The notes: generated by a model not told the origin, from the sequence alone. DNA of 64,000 nt from JAYOEY01 sp038120295 (GCA_038120295.1 JAYOLL010000016.1:12771-76770), one strand, 5' to 3'; shown: positions 51,261 to 60,745, numbered from the stretch's first letter. Numbers and translations: made by a program.

Positions 51261-52041
51261 ATTCCGGCACCGCAGCGAAGTTCTCGGGAAGGCGTGAAAA
51301 ATCGCTCAACAGTGAACCGAACCCGTCCACGCGGTCCTCGATCCCGTTATCGCGCAACGCGAACCAGTACGTCGCCGTGTTGATCGCGATGACCGGCTTT
51401 CCGAGCATTTTCTCCGCCATGCCGGCCAGCCGCGCCATGGCGAGATTGGTCCCGCACTGAACAATCGCTTCGACATCGTCGCCGTCGACCTCGCGGATCG
51501 CGTTGGCAAGCTCGTCTTCCGAGACATGGGCAATCAGTACCGGACTCTTGCATTTGAGCCCCAGCAGATTGACGACTTCAAAGCCGCAATCAGTGAAAAA
51601 CCTGCGAACGTTTTCGTCGCCTACCGGCCAGTAGGGCGTAATGACGCCGATCCGTTTAATATCCCCATAGGATCGCAACGCGGCCTGGCAGGCATCCGAC
51701 CCCATTGCCACCCGCAGCCCGGAGATCTCCTCCATGCGTTTCTTGAGTTCTATGGACGTGGCGAGCCCGCCCCAGAAGGTTTCCGAGGACATGCCCATGA
51801 CGAGATAGTCGGGATGGCATGTCAGGACGCGTTCAACCGCGTTGTCCATCTCCTTCCGAATATTCTCCATCAGTTGATTGAAATCCTCGTCGCTCTCGAC
51901 GGGATCGTCCGGTATCCAGACGCGAGAGAAATGGTTGGTGACTCCAGGGACGCGCATATCGTCGAACTCGGGCTGAACCGATGTATTGGTGGAGGGAGCG
52001 ATCACCCCGAACTTGCGCCGCCACCCGAGTGAATCCGTCAT
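51259..52041 (-). CDS. Maleate isomerase/arylmalonate decarboxylase-family (Asp/Glu racemase superfamily) protein
   Basis: A 260-residue protein of the AMDase/maleate cis-trans isomerase group. GVIAPSTNTSVQPEFDDM at the N-terminus is typical. The C-terminal-half catalytic cysteine is C196 in VQCGTNLAMARL. At the first cysteine position of maleate isomerases the sequence is VMGMSSETFWGG, with no cysteine, which is the pattern of decarboxylase-type members and not of a two-cysteine isomerase. It overlaps the isochorismatase gene by 4 bases and follows it on the minus strand. Confidence 0.87.
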   Translation of the reverse strand: MTDSLGWRRKFGVIAPSTNTSVQPEFDDMRVPGVTNHFSRVWIPDDPVESDEDFNQLMENIRKEMDNAVERVLTCHPDYLVMGMSSETFWGGLATSIELKKRMEEISGLRVAMGSDACQAALRSYGDIKRIGVITPYWPVGDENVRRFFTDCGFEVVNLLGLKCKSPVLIAHVSEDELANAIREVDGDDVEAIVQCGTNLAMARLAGMAEKMLGKPVIAINTATYWFALRDNGIEDRVDGFGSLLSDFSRLPENFAAVPE

Positions 52042-52706
52042 TCTTCTGTTTTCCCTTCGCTTCCCTGGGCCGGGTGCAGGTTGCGCAATTCCTCGATGAC
52101 CTTCGCCAGCGGCATGACGTCTGCGTATTTCTGATCCATATCGAACAGGTTTGCCTCATGCGGCCCTTCGGCGCGGTCGCCAACGCACTCACGCGGGACG
52201 ATAGGCCGGTACCCGTGCCCCATGGCGTCTACGACGGTAGCGCGGACACAGCCCGACGTCGTACAGCCGGTTACGATGGCGGTATCGACTCCCTGCCTCG
52301 CCAGCCACCCGGCAAGGTCGGTACTGAAAAAAGCGGACGGGTAATGCTTTTCGACAACCCGCTCTCCCGGTCTCGGCCTGAGTTGATCGACGATCTCAAC
52401 CGCTTTCGAACCACGCGTCAGCCCATCCCGCATACGAGGCATCTTCAGATTGAAGACGCCATCCTCGCTGCCATCCTCGGCGTACACATGGGTGGTATAG
52501 GCAACAGGCACCCCCAGATGGCGCGCTTCCGCCAGGAGCGTTTCCGTCTCATCAATGGCGGACTGTATATTGCCTCCGCCGAACGCTTCGGGATCGTTAA
52601 ATCCGTTGATGAAGTCGATGATCAGGAGCGCCGGCTTCTTACCGAAACCCATCCGGGCGCCAAGCCCTTGCCGTTCGTAGATTTCCCTGTCTTTATCGTT
52701 CGCCAT
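52038..52706 (-). CDS. Isochorismatase-family cysteine hydrolase
   Basis: A 222-residue hydrolase with the D-K-C triad: D31 in ALLIIDFINGF, K120 in VVEKHYPSAFFST, and C153 in TGCTTSGCVRATVVD. The subgroup resembles N-carbamoylsarcosine amidase and maleamate amidohydrolase. Together with the isomerase-like gene it recalls the maleamate to maleate to fumarate steps of nicotinate degradation, though other amides are possible. Coupled to the downstream gene by a 4-base overlap. Confidence 0.9.
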   Translation of the reverse strand: MANDKDREIYERQGLGARMGFGKKPALLIIDFINGFNDPEAFGGGNIQSAIDETETLLAEARHLGVPVAYTTHVYAEDGSEDGVFNLKMPRMRDGLTRGSKAVEIVDQLRPRPGERVVEKHYPSAFFSTDLAGWLARQGVDTAIVTGCTTSGCVRATVVDAMGHGYRPIVPRECVGDRAEGPHEANLFDMDQKYADVMPLAKVIEELRNLHPAQGSEGKTEE

Positions 52707-52718
52707 GGCACTTCATCC

Positions 52719-53489
52719 CTAAAGCAGATGCTGGCCTGAATCCATCCGGAAGACCTCGCCGGTCATGGTGCCGGCGTCCTCCGCCAGCCAGATGGCGAAC
52801 CGGGCTACGTCTTTCGGCCAGATTGCCTTGTTGAGCGGGTAGGACGTTTCCGCCTCGGCGACGCGTCTCTGATAGCCTTCTTCCGTCATGATCTTGCGGG
52901 TCCAGTTGCCGAGCAATCCGCCCGGACAGATCGCATTGACTCGAACCTCGGGCGCCAGCTGCCGCGCAAGCGCAATCGTCAACGTATTCAGCGCTCCCTT
53001 GGAAACGGCGTAGGGCATGGAACTTCCGTTTCCGACGATCCCCCCAAGCGAAGAGATATTGACGACCGCCCCGTCGCCGGAAGCCCTGAGATGCGGCGCG
53101 GCCGCACGGGTCATCTGGAAATTTCCAACGACATTCACGGAATAAATCCGATGAAATTCTTCGGCCGTTACGGCTTCCAGATCGTGCTGGGGGATTGGTC
53201 TGGTCGTCGCCGCATTGTTTACGAGGACATCGATTCGTCCCCATTTGTCGATGGCCGCCTGCGCCATTCGGCGACAATCCTCATCGCTGGATACATCCGC
53301 CTGAACGGTAATGGCTTCCACGCCGCTCGCGATGCATTCGGCGGCAGTCCGTTCCGCTCCTTCAGCGTCGTTCACGTAGTTGATGACGACGTTTGCGCCT
53401 TTCGCCGCCAGGCCCTTGGCGCATTCGGCGCCAATTCCCGTTCCGGAGCTTGATCCGGTGACGATCGCAACACTTCCGCAGAGTTCCAT
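52719..53489 (-). CDS. Short-chain dehydrogenase/reductase
   Basis: A 256-residue classical SDR. The cofactor motif TGSSSGTGIG (11-20), NNAA (91-94) and the catalytic S147, Y160 and K164 (in PYAVSK) are all present. The absence of a basic residue right after the glycine motif leaves NAD or NADP open. First gene of a three-gene minus-strand operon with the isochorismatase and isomerase-like genes, so it likely oxidises or reduces an intermediate of the same pathway. Confidence 0.92.
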   Translation of the reverse strand: MELCGSVAIVTGSSSGTGIGAECAKGLAAKGANVVINYVNDAEGAERTAAECIASGVEAITVQADVSSDEDCRRMAQAAIDKWGRIDVLVNNAATTRPIPQHDLEAVTAEEFHRIYSVNVVGNFQMTRAAAPHLRASGDGAVVNISSLGGIVGNGSSMPYAVSKGALNTLTIALARQLAPEVRVNAICPGGLLGNWTRKIMTEEGYQRRVAEAETSYPLNKAIWPKDVARFAIWLAEDAGTMTGEVFRMDSGQHLL

Positions 53490-53560
53490 CGCATTCCTCT
53501 CTTCCCAACGGCATCACGGTAATGGAGGGAGCGAGATGCGCAAGAGGCAGGCGGAAGAAA

Positions 53561-54838
53561 TCAGGCTTCGGACGTCGATGCGTCTGCGATCCGTTCTTTC
53601 GGAAATACGATCCGGATAGTCGTGCCAACGCCTACGGCGCTCTTGATAAACAGCCGGCCCTGGTGGAGATGGACCATCGCCTGGACCAGGGGCAGGCCGA
53701 GACCCGTTCCCTGATGATCGCGCGCCAGCGGGCTGTCAGATTGCCCGAAAGGCGAAAGGACGTGCTCAAGCTGATCCGGTGCGATTCCGATACCCCGATC
53801 CGCCACCGATAACTCCAAGGCTTCCTCAACCCGCCTCGCAGAGACCTGGACCGTCCCGTTCCGTTCCATGAATTTGCTTGAGTTCGAAATGAGGTTCAGC
53901 AAAATCTGTTTGATGGCGCGCCGGTCGGCGATCAGGGCCGGGAAATCCGGCGCCACATTAACCGAAAGTGCCTGATCTTTTTTATCCAGCCGCCCCTTTA
54001 TCAGATTCCCTACAGAACGGATGATTTCCGCGATATCCAGCTTCTCTTCGACCAGTTCGAACTTGCCGGCTTCGACCTTGGACAGGTCGAGGATGTCGTT
54101 GATGATCTCCAGCAGGTGGGAGCTGCTGGTGTGAATATCCCGGGCGTATTCGACATATTTCGGCATCGATACCGGGCCGAACATCTGATTCATGATGATT
54201 TCGGAAAACCCCATGATGGCGTTGAGCGGCGTCCGCAACTCATGGCTCATGTTTGCGAGAAACTCGCTTTTTGTCCGGTTGGCCGCATCAGCCGCGTCCT
54301 TAGCCGCCTGCAGACAGCGGTTTACCTCGGCGTTTTCGACAAGACTCTGTTCCATCGACTGTTCGAGACGCAGGATACGATCCTTCAGCTTGTCGATGTC
54401 CTGACGCCCGTCCTCTGACCGCCAGATCACCAGAAACACGGCGGATCGCCCCTTCCAGGGAACTGGAAAGCCCCTGATTTCAGCTTCCAGAAGATTCCCA
54501 TCCAGCGTCATAACCATTGACTGGGCCGGCCGCTCCCCGACCGCACGGACATCAAAATCCCGGCCGCAAACGATAATTTCCTCCAGCCTTTTCCCTACCA
54601 GCGAGCGTTCGGCAGAAGCTCGGAGCAAGCCGTCGGCGAGATCGTTTGCATACACAATTTCATGCTCGAAGACGGCCAATCCGGGGTTCTGTATCGCCGC
54701 CCCCATACCTGCGACATCGAATCCGGGGAACATACCGGAGGAGTCCGCAGACGGCAGAAGGGCGACGTCCTCCTGGGGGGCGGGTTCCCTTTCCGCAAGG
54801 GCGGGCGTCAAACCGGTATATTTGAGATGGGTGGCCAT
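53561..54838 (-). CDS. Soluble PAS-domain sensor histidine kinase
   Basis: A 425-residue kinase without transmembrane segments. A PAS-like domain covers about 45-140, a coiled coil about 148-190, then HisKA with phospho-acceptor H199 in FLANMSHELRTPLNAI, and the HATPase domain with N box QILLNLISNSSKFM, G1 VADRGIGIAPDQ and G2 GTGLGLPLV. No response regulator is encoded nearby, so it is an orphan kinase. Similar cytoplasmic kinases in Alphaproteobacteria relate to the PleC/DivJ group in their HisKA. Confidence 0.92.
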   Translation of the reverse strand: MATHLKYTGLTPALAEREPAPQEDVALLPSADSSGMFPGFDVAGMGAAIQNPGLAVFEHEIVYANDLADGLLRASAERSLVGKRLEEIIVCGRDFDVRAVGERPAQSMVMTLDGNLLEAEIRGFPVPWKGRSAVFLVIWRSEDGRQDIDKLKDRILRLEQSMEQSLVENAEVNRCLQAAKDAADAANRTKSEFLANMSHELRTPLNAIMGFSEIIMNQMFGPVSMPKYVEYARDIHTSSSHLLEIINDILDLSKVEAGKFELVEEKLDIAEIIRSVGNLIKGRLDKKDQALSVNVAPDFPALIADRRAIKQILLNLISNSSKFMERNGTVQVSARRVEEALELSVADRGIGIAPDQLEHVLSPFGQSDSPLARDHQGTGLGLPLVQAMVHLHQGRLFIKSAVGVGTTIRIVFPKERIADASTSEA

Positions 54839-54932
54839 TTACCCGAAAACTGACAGCAAACGGTAAATCAGTGTTTAACCGCCTTCCCTGCAGAAACGGT
54901 TCGAATCCTTCCCGGACGGGCTTCCGCGTCGT

Positions 54933-55719
54933 TTACGCCGCCTGGGCGGGCTTGTACCCGAGAAGCCGCAACGCCGCGCGATAATCCGGGTTCTTTTCGA
55001 ATTCAAGGATCGTCGCAGCCGGGTAGGACGGGAGCGGATCCCGATTCCGGATTTCGCGCTCAACGCTGTTATCGCCGGTCACATGTCTGTTGGTCGCCCA
55101 GCGTTCGTCATAGGTCAGGTCGAAGGGGATCTCGAGCCCCCTGCACAACGTCTACAACGTGCGATCGGGATGGTCGAGCAGGTCTTCATAGCGCACGAAG
55201 CCTACTCTCGCGGCCAGTTCGGCAAACTTTCGATACCCTGCCAGGAAAGGGCCAAGCGGGACATCTCCCTTATTTTTCAGGAATTTGACGAGGCTAAGCC
55301 ACTGAGGAACCGGATGGCGCACCGTCGCCGCCGCGACAACCTCAAATTTCGACTCAAGGGTTTCCAAGTGCGTGGAGTAATGAGGCGGATCGTCCAGATA
55401 CGGGACGCCGGTAAAATCGAGGTGACTCCAGTCCCGCAATAAGAGCGTCTGGCCCCGCGCCTCCGCCAACGGATATATCGCCTCAATCGCATCGAGATAT
55501 GAGACCTCTCCCCCCTTTTTCCAGCAGCGCTTTTCTGTCCTCCTCCGAGAAAAGATCGTACCAGCGCGAGGCCTGGGTAACCGGATTGAACAGGGCTGTG
55601 CCGAGTGGGTGAATCTCGCTCAGAAGCATGACCCCGTCCATACACCCGACACATTTCGAGAAAAGAGTCCCCCCGGAACGGGCCATGTTCAGATAGAGGC
55701 GGATCTTTCGTTCGCTCAT
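54933..55719 (-). pseudogene. Sulfotransferase-like P-loop gene, broken by a frameshift and an amber stop
   Basis: The N-terminal part (MSERKIRLYLNMARSGGTLF, a sulfotransferase-type phosphate loop) is open to about 55483. A run of six C at about 55510-55515 (G6 on the coding strand) shifts the frame; removing one base continues as EVSYLDAIEAIYPLAEARGQ and on through RDWSHLDFTGVPYLDD. A TAG at 55149-55151 interrupts the same frame before LCRGLEIPFDLTYDERW, which runs to 54933. The whole would be about 260 residues. Two lesions argue for decay; an assembly error in the homopolymer could explain the first but not the TAG. Confidence 0.75.
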
Positions 55720-55726
55720 AATCGGC

Positions 55727-57433
55727 TCATTTCCCTTTGGTCTGCGCCCGCGACCAGGAATCACGCAACCCCACCGTCCGGTTGAAACACAGCGCGGAGG
55801 ACGTGCTTATCGAATCGGCGCAGAAATACCCGAGCCTTTCGAACTGTACGTTCTCACCAGGCTTCAATTCCGCCAAAGAAGGTTCGACCCGGCAGTCTTT
55901 CAGGATTTCGAGCGACTCTGGATTGATATCGTCGAGAAATTCGCCCGTTTCGGCGCCCGGCTGCTCTGTCGTAAAGAGTGGATTGTAAAGCGCCGCGACC
56001 GCCTCCAGGGCGTGGTCTGCGGAGACCCAGTGAATCGTGCCCTTTACCTTACGCCCGTCCGGCGCATCTCCACCGCGCGTTTCGGGGTCGTATGTGCAGC
56101 GAAGCTCCACAACCTCGCCGTTTTCGTTCTTCACGAAATCCGTGCAGGTGACGAAATAGCCGAAGCGAAGACGCACCTCTCGCCCCGGTCCCAGGCGGAA
56201 AAACTTGCTCGGCGGATCCTCCAAGAAATCGTCCCGTTCGATATACAGCGAACCGGAAAACGGAATCTTCCGGTTCCCCGCATCGGGGTTTCCGGGATGA
56301 TTGGCCGCGTCAAGCCAGTCAACCTTCCCTTCCGGCCAGTTCTTGATCGTGAGCTTCAACGGACGCAGCACCGCCATACGCCGTTCGGCGTGCTCGTTCA
56401 GATACTCCCGAACAGCGTGATCCAGCGCCGCCTGCTCGACAATCCCATCCGTCTTGGAAATCGATAGCCGTGACATAAAGTCCCGTATCGTCGCCGCCGG
56501 CACGCCGCGCCGCCGCAATCCCGACAGGGTAGGCATTCTGGGATCGTCCCATCCGTCGACATGACCATCGGAAACAAGCTGCATCAGACGCCGTTTCGAC
56601 AAAACGGTGTGGGTCACGTTGAGACGCGAAAACTCGTACTGCCGCGGCCTGAACGGTACCGGGAGGTTATCAATCAGCCAGTCGTAAAGCGGCCGGTGAT
56701 CCTCGAACTCCAGCGTACAGACTGAATGTGTAATGCCCTCGATCGCATCCGTCTGGCCGTGCGCGTAATCGTATGTCGGATAGATGCACCAGCTATCCCC
56801 TGTCCTCGGATGCATCGCCCGGACGATTCGGTAAAGCACCGGATCGCGGAGGTTGATATTGCCGGACGCCATGTCGATTCTGGCCCGCAGGACCTTTTCT
56901 CCGTCAGCAAAGTCACCCGCCCGCATCCGCCGGAACAGGTCGAGATTTTCTTCCACCGGACGGTCCCGCCACGGGCTGTCGCGGCCCGGTTCGGTCAGCG
57001 TGCCGCGATACTCCCGCATCTGTTCCGCCGTCAGGTCGTCGACATAGGCCTTGCCGTCTTCGATGAGCTTTTCCGCCCATTCGTAAAGCTGTTCGAAATT
57101 GTCCGATGCGTAATAGACCGTGTCGCCCCAGTCGAAACCAAGCCATCGCACGTCCTGCTGGATCGCATCGATGAATTCCTGATCCTCCTTTACCGGGTTC
57201 GTATCGTCGAACCGCAGATGGCATGTCCCGCCGAATTCCTGCGCAACGCCGAAATTCAGACATATCGACTTGGCGTGCCCGATATGGAGATACCCGTTCG
57301 GTTCGGGCGGAAACCGCGTGACAATACGCTCATGGACGCCGCTTTCCAGATCGTCCGCGATCTGCCTGCGGACGAAATCGCGCGCGACGCCACCGGTCTC
57401 GGAATCGTCTGTGGTGATGGCTGTGTCGGTCAT
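55727..57433 (-). CDS. glnS: Glutaminyl-tRNA synthetase
   Basis: A 568-residue class I synthetase. The HIGH motif is PPEPNGYLHIGHAKSICLNF and the KMSKS equivalent VLSKRRLMQLV. TYDYAHGQTDAIEGITHSV and FEFSRLN-like YEFSRLNVTHT fit GlnRS. ATG at 57433 was chosen over an earlier in-frame start at 57451. It charges tRNA-Gln directly. Many Alphaproteobacteria lack this gene and use GatCAB instead, so its presence is informative about lineage or transfer. Confidence 0.96.
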   Translation of the reverse strand: MTDTAITTDDSETGGVARDFVRRQIADDLESGVHERIVTRFPPEPNGYLHIGHAKSICLNFGVAQEFGGTCHLRFDDTNPVKEDQEFIDAIQQDVRWLGFDWGDTVYYASDNFEQLYEWAEKLIEDGKAYVDDLTAEQMREYRGTLTEPGRDSPWRDRPVEENLDLFRRMRAGDFADGEKVLRARIDMASGNINLRDPVLYRIVRAMHPRTGDSWCIYPTYDYAHGQTDAIEGITHSVCTLEFEDHRPLYDWLIDNLPVPFRPRQYEFSRLNVTHTVLSKRRLMQLVSDGHVDGWDDPRMPTLSGLRRRGVPAATIRDFMSRLSISKTDGIVEQAALDHAVREYLNEHAERRMAVLRPLKLTIKNWPEGKVDWLDAANHPGNPDAGNRKIPFSGSLYIERDDFLEDPPSKFFRLGPGREVRLRFGYFVTCTDFVKNENGEVVELRCTYDPETRGGDAPDGRKVKGTIHWVSADHALEAVAALYNPLFTTEQPGAETGEFLDDINPESLEILKDCRVEPSLAELKPGENVQFERLGYFCADSISTSSALCFNRTVGLRDSWSRAQTKGK

Positions 57434-57555
57434 GGCGCGAGCGTATAGCACGGCAGATGCGCCGCGCTAAGACGTAATTGCACGATATCCCAAGGGCTTG
57501 GCCGCCAAACCCGCCGTAAACCAGTCCTTAAACCCAAAGGCCTAGAATCGCTTTC

Positions 57556-57927
57556 ATGAAAGTCGCCCCGCCATACGGCAAGGAACGCCGCAAGGACCGC
57601 CGGATACGGCTGCGCCCGATCGTCATGGTAATTGACGGAGAGCCCTACGTCACGATGGACTGGGGATTCGGCGGTTTTTCGGTGGAAGCCTACAAGGGCG
57701 AAAAAAGCACAGGAGACATGATCGAAGTCGGAATTGTCGTCAATGACGGCGAAAAAGACGTTGAGCATGTTACAAAGGCGAAGATCGTCCGGATAGAAGC
57801 GTCGGGAAAGATGGCAGCGGCTTTCGGCACTCTCGATATCAGGATTGTAAGCTTCCTCGACGCCTGGCTGACCGGCCGGCTCGCGCAGCAAAAGGAACGT
57901 CAACGCCAGCAGACCGCCTCCGGCTAA
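57556..57927 (+). CDS. PilZ-like domain protein
   Basis: A 123-residue protein with a PilZ-like layout: the basic RRKDRRIRLRP at the N-terminus, where c-di-GMP is usually held by RxxxR, then MDWGFGGFSVEAY, which corresponds to the (D/N)xSxxG motif but has Gly where Ser is usual. Binding of c-di-GMP is therefore uncertain. Divergent from glnS; its end overlaps the convergent thioesterase by 4 bases. Confidence 0.75.
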   Translation: MKVAPPYGKERRKDRRIRLRPIVMVIDGEPYVTMDWGFGGFSVEAYKGEKSTGDMIEVGIVVNDGEKDVEHVTKAKIVRIEASGKMAAAFGTLDIRIVSFLDAWLTGRLAQQKERQRQQTASG

Positions 57928-58349
57928 TCCTCTGCAACCAGGACAGCTTCCAGCTTCTTCCTGATATCCGCCGGCATATCCGTCGATTTCCTGGTTTCGT
58001 AGTCGAAGAACACCTCTACGACCGCCTGTCTCGCCAGCAGCGCCCCGGTTTCCACGTTCGTCATCCGTTGCTTCATGGTCAGGCTCTTGCCGCCGAGCCG
58101 CGTAAATGCGCTTTCGACCAGCAGGAGCTCGCCCGGCGATGCCTCCTGAATGAAATCGGTATTGATATTCGCAACTACCGTTCCGACCCCGGCCTCCTTC
58201 AGCGTGGCATGGCTGATGCCGATGGAAGACCAGAGATGCCAGCCCGCGTCGTCGAAAAAATGCCCGTAATAGCGGACATTCAGGTGTCCCAAATGATCGC
58301 AGTTCCACGGGAACACGACTGCGCGATGCGTTTCCATCCAGCCAGACAT
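57924..58349 (-). CDS. Hotdog-fold acyl-CoA thioesterase (4HBT family)
   Basis: A 141-residue hotdog protein. The active-site stretch is CDHLGHLNVRYYGHFFDDAG with the catalytic aspartate D18, the pattern of 4-hydroxybenzoyl-CoA thioesterase and FcbC/YbgC-like enzymes. It hydrolyses acyl- or aroyl-CoA. Located 18 bases downstream of the aldo/keto reductase on the same strand, likely in one transcript. Confidence 0.9.
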   Translation of the reverse strand: MSGWMETHRAVVFPWNCDHLGHLNVRYYGHFFDDAGWHLWSSIGISHATLKEAGVGTVVANINTDFIQEASPGELLLVESAFTRLGGKSLTMKQRMTNVETGALLARQAVVEVFFDYETRKSTDMPADIRKKLEAVLVAED

Positions 58350-58367
58350 AGTTGCTCTTCTTTGGTT

Positions 58368-59360
58368 TTAGAGATTAACCCGCTTCATGCCGCCCGGTTC
58401 GTAGCGGTCGCCGGCGGCCGCACCGGGCGGAAAGGCAGCGTCCAGAGTCGCAAGATCGTCTTCGGTCAGGCGAATATCGATGGCGGCCAGATTGTCTTCC
58501 AGATGCCCCCGAGTCTTGCAGCCGGGGATTGGAAAAACATTGTCGGAGCGAGTCAGAACCCAGGCGATGGCGATCTGGGCAGCGGTGGCGTTATGAACGG
58601 CGGCGATGTCCTGGACGATTTTCACCCGGTCGCGGTTGGAAGCGGCGTTCTCGTCGTGAAACCGGGGGAACTTGTGTCGGGTGTCGCCTTCGGACAGTGC
58701 GTCGCGTCCGCCGACCGCGCCGGTCAGAAAGCCGTAACCGAGCGGCGCATAGGCCATCAGGGCGAGGCCGAGATCCTCGCAGGTCGCCAGATGACCGCCT
58801 TCGACATCGCGCGTCCACAGCGAATATTCGAACTGCAGCGATACCAGTGGATGGACGGCATTGCCGCGCCGGACCGTTTCGGGCGCAGCCTCGGAAAGGC
58901 CAATAAAGCGGGTCTTTCCCTCCTCCACCATGCGCGCCATCGCGCCGACCGAGTCCTCGATCGGCACGGTTGGGTCGACGCGCGACATGCAGAATGCGTC
59001 AAGACAGTCGATTCCGAGATTCTTCAGGCTGGTTTCGCAGATTTCGCGAAGACGCTCCGCCGACCCGCTGCCCTCGGCAACGGACGCCCCGTCGGGTGCG
59101 CGGATCGTGCCGCTCTTGGAATGAATAAAGACCTTGTCGCGTCGCCCGCCCTTCAGCGCCTCGCCGATCAGACGATGATTATGCCCCTGGCCGTAGGATG
59201 CTGACGTATCCAGCAACGTTACGCCAAGATCGAGAGCGCGGTGAATCGTGGCGATCGACTCTTTATCGTCCGCCGCGCCGTAAGCGCCCGTCATCGAAAA
59301 GCAACCAAGCCCGATGCGCGACAGGTTCTGGCCCGACGCGCCGAAAATTCGCGATTCCAT
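58368..59360 (-). CDS. Aldo/keto reductase
   Basis: A 330-residue TIM-barrel reductase. D51 and Y56 in LLDTSASYGQGHNHRLIGEA and K82 in FIHSKSG form the catalytic set. The C-terminal part carries a NADPH-binding region ending in FPIPGCKTRGHLEDNLAAID. The bulk of the sequence resembles D-threo-aldose 1-dehydrogenase-like members. Substrate unknown. Confidence 0.9.
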   Translation of the reverse strand: MESRIFGASGQNLSRIGLGCFSMTGAYGAADDKESIATIHRALDLGVTLLDTSASYGQGHNHRLIGEALKGGRRDKVFIHSKSGTIRAPDGASVAEGSGSAERLREICETSLKNLGIDCLDAFCMSRVDPTVPIEDSVGAMARMVEEGKTRFIGLSEAAPETVRRGNAVHPLVSLQFEYSLWTRDVEGGHLATCEDLGLALMAYAPLGYGFLTGAVGGRDALSEGDTRHKFPRFHDENAASNRDRVKIVQDIAAVHNATAAQIAIAWVLTRSDNVFPIPGCKTRGHLEDNLAAIDIRLTEDDLATLDAAFPPGAAAGDRYEPGGMKRVNL

Positions 59361-59425
59361 GGACGAAGCCTAGCCCCAAATTAGGGGCCGGCCAAGTCGC
59401 CGTTCCTGCCGAATCGCGGCGATCC

Positions 59426-59656
59426 CTATTCTACGCCGTACTCACGATAAAGGTCCTCGACCAGCGCTTCGAGGTTTCCACGCGTCATCAGATAGAGACC
59501 GTCATACTCCATCTCCAGCCGGTGCTCGCCCTTGCTCGCCGCGTCCTCAGCCGCCTCGAGACATTGCTTCGAGAGAATGTCCAGATCGCGAATATCCTCA
59601 ACCAGGGCGTCGATCCCCTGCCCGGCCAGCCCCTGTTCCAGCAGTTGAGTCCCCAT
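59426..59656 (-). CDS. Small acidic hypothetical protein
   Basis: A 76-residue acidic, helical protein (GIDALVEDIRDLDILSKQCL, then GNLEALVEDLYREYGVE) of unknown function. ATG at 59656 is preceded by a near-perfect ribosome site, GGAGGGAG, which is the main reason to accept it as a gene. No domain recognised. Confidence 0.7.
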   Translation of the reverse strand: MGTQLLEQGLAGQGIDALVEDIRDLDILSKQCLEAAEDAASKGEHRLEMEYDGLYLMTRGNLEALVEDLYREYGVE

Positions 59657-59773
59657 TTTCTCCCTCCAGTTCCTTACCAACCCTGTCGCGTTCCTCTTCG
59701 GGAACAGTCAAAGGATGGCAAACCAGGAAGCCGGGCACTGTGAATTTTTTCACACCGGTTACAGGAATTGATG

Positions 59774-60745
59774 TCAGGGTTTGGCGGATCGCCGATTTTC
59801 CCCGACAAGCAGCGGCGCGACGGCAAACAGGCCGGGCGATGCCGGGTCTACGGTTACGATCACGCCATGCACCTCAGAAGCGCCCATAACCTCCAGCCTA
59901 AAAAAATGATCGATGCGCTGCTTCTTCCTGGCATCGCGAAACAAAGGCTGTCCGAACTGCAATTTATGCGTATCGCCGTGTATCAGAAGGACCGGTTTCC
60001 GGAACGTCAGGGCCTCGCTGGTCAAACCGTCTATAAAACGGTTGAAACCGGTGCGTTTCATCGACTCGCGTTCAAACAGCGGGTTTGCGTGGATCGCCAG
60101 GACCAGCCCGGCCGCGCTCTCTGCCCGCGCATCGGCGAAAATCCGCTTCAGCCACGCCGCGTTCGCGACGCTCCGCGCTTCGTACTCGGCATCCGCCGCC
60201 GCCTCCCGCCCCAGATTGTTGTTACTGCCCACCACGTGGAGCGTGCCGAAACGAACGCCGCCATGTTTCCAGGTTGCGTTCTCCGGCAAGCCATTCGGGC
60301 CGGCCTCCGGCGCCTGCTGCAACACGGAAAGAGGCTTCCTACCAAGCGATGTTCCCTTCTCCACGAACATCTCGCGGATTTTCCGGAGCCGTTCCAGCGG
60401 ATTCCAGCCGCCCGCTTTCCCGCGGTGACAATCGGTCCATTCATTGTCACCCGGCGTGTAGACCAGTGCGCCCTCGACCCGGTCGAAAACGTTGCGCACA
60501 TAGCGGAAACTGTCGTCGGTGCAGGGCGAGGCCCCTCCCTTGATATCGCCGACATGAATGGTAAAGGCCGGCTTCGCCTCATTGATCCGCTCGATCAACC
60601 GCTCGAATTTCACCCCGTCCGCCGGCATGGCGTAGGGCATGTCTCCGATGGCGACGAAGCTGAACGGCTTGTCGACAGCCAGTGTCGCAGTCGACGCAAA
60701 CGACAACGGCAGAACCATCGATACGAGAAGTCGGCCGATGCTCAT
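59774..60745 (-). CDS. Secreted calcineurin-like phosphoesterase
   Basis: A 323-residue protein with a signal peptide (about residues 1-23, ending STATLA). Metallophosphoesterase-type blocks can be seen in order: AIGDMPYA, IHVGDIKGG, YTPGDNEWTD, VVGSNNNLG and LIHGDTHKL. The fold matches predicted periplasmic phosphoesterases. Substrate unknown. Divergent from the TRAP operon across a 272-base space that contains a small CTACT/AGTAG dyad near 60779-60790. Confidence 0.87.
   Translation of the reverse strand: MSIGRLLVSMVLPLSFASTATLAVDKPFSFVAIGDMPYAMPADGVKFERLIERINEAKPAFTIHVGDIKGGASPCTDDSFRYVRNVFDRVEGALVYTPGDNEWTDCHRGKAGGWNPLERLRKIREMFVEKGTSLGRKPLSVLQQAPEAGPNGLPENATWKHGGVRFGTLHVVGSNNNLGREAAADAEYEARSVANAAWLKRIFADARAESAAGLVLAIHANPLFERESMKRTGFNRFIDGLTSEALTFRKPVLLIHGDTHKLQFGQPLFRDARKKQRIDHFFRLEVMGASEVHGVIVTVDPASPGLFAVAPLLVGENRRSAKP

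Noticed and set aside
54890..54915. A second TTCGAATCC motif in the space upstream of the histidine kinase
   Set aside because: No cloverleaf or CCA-type end can be drawn; taken as chance.
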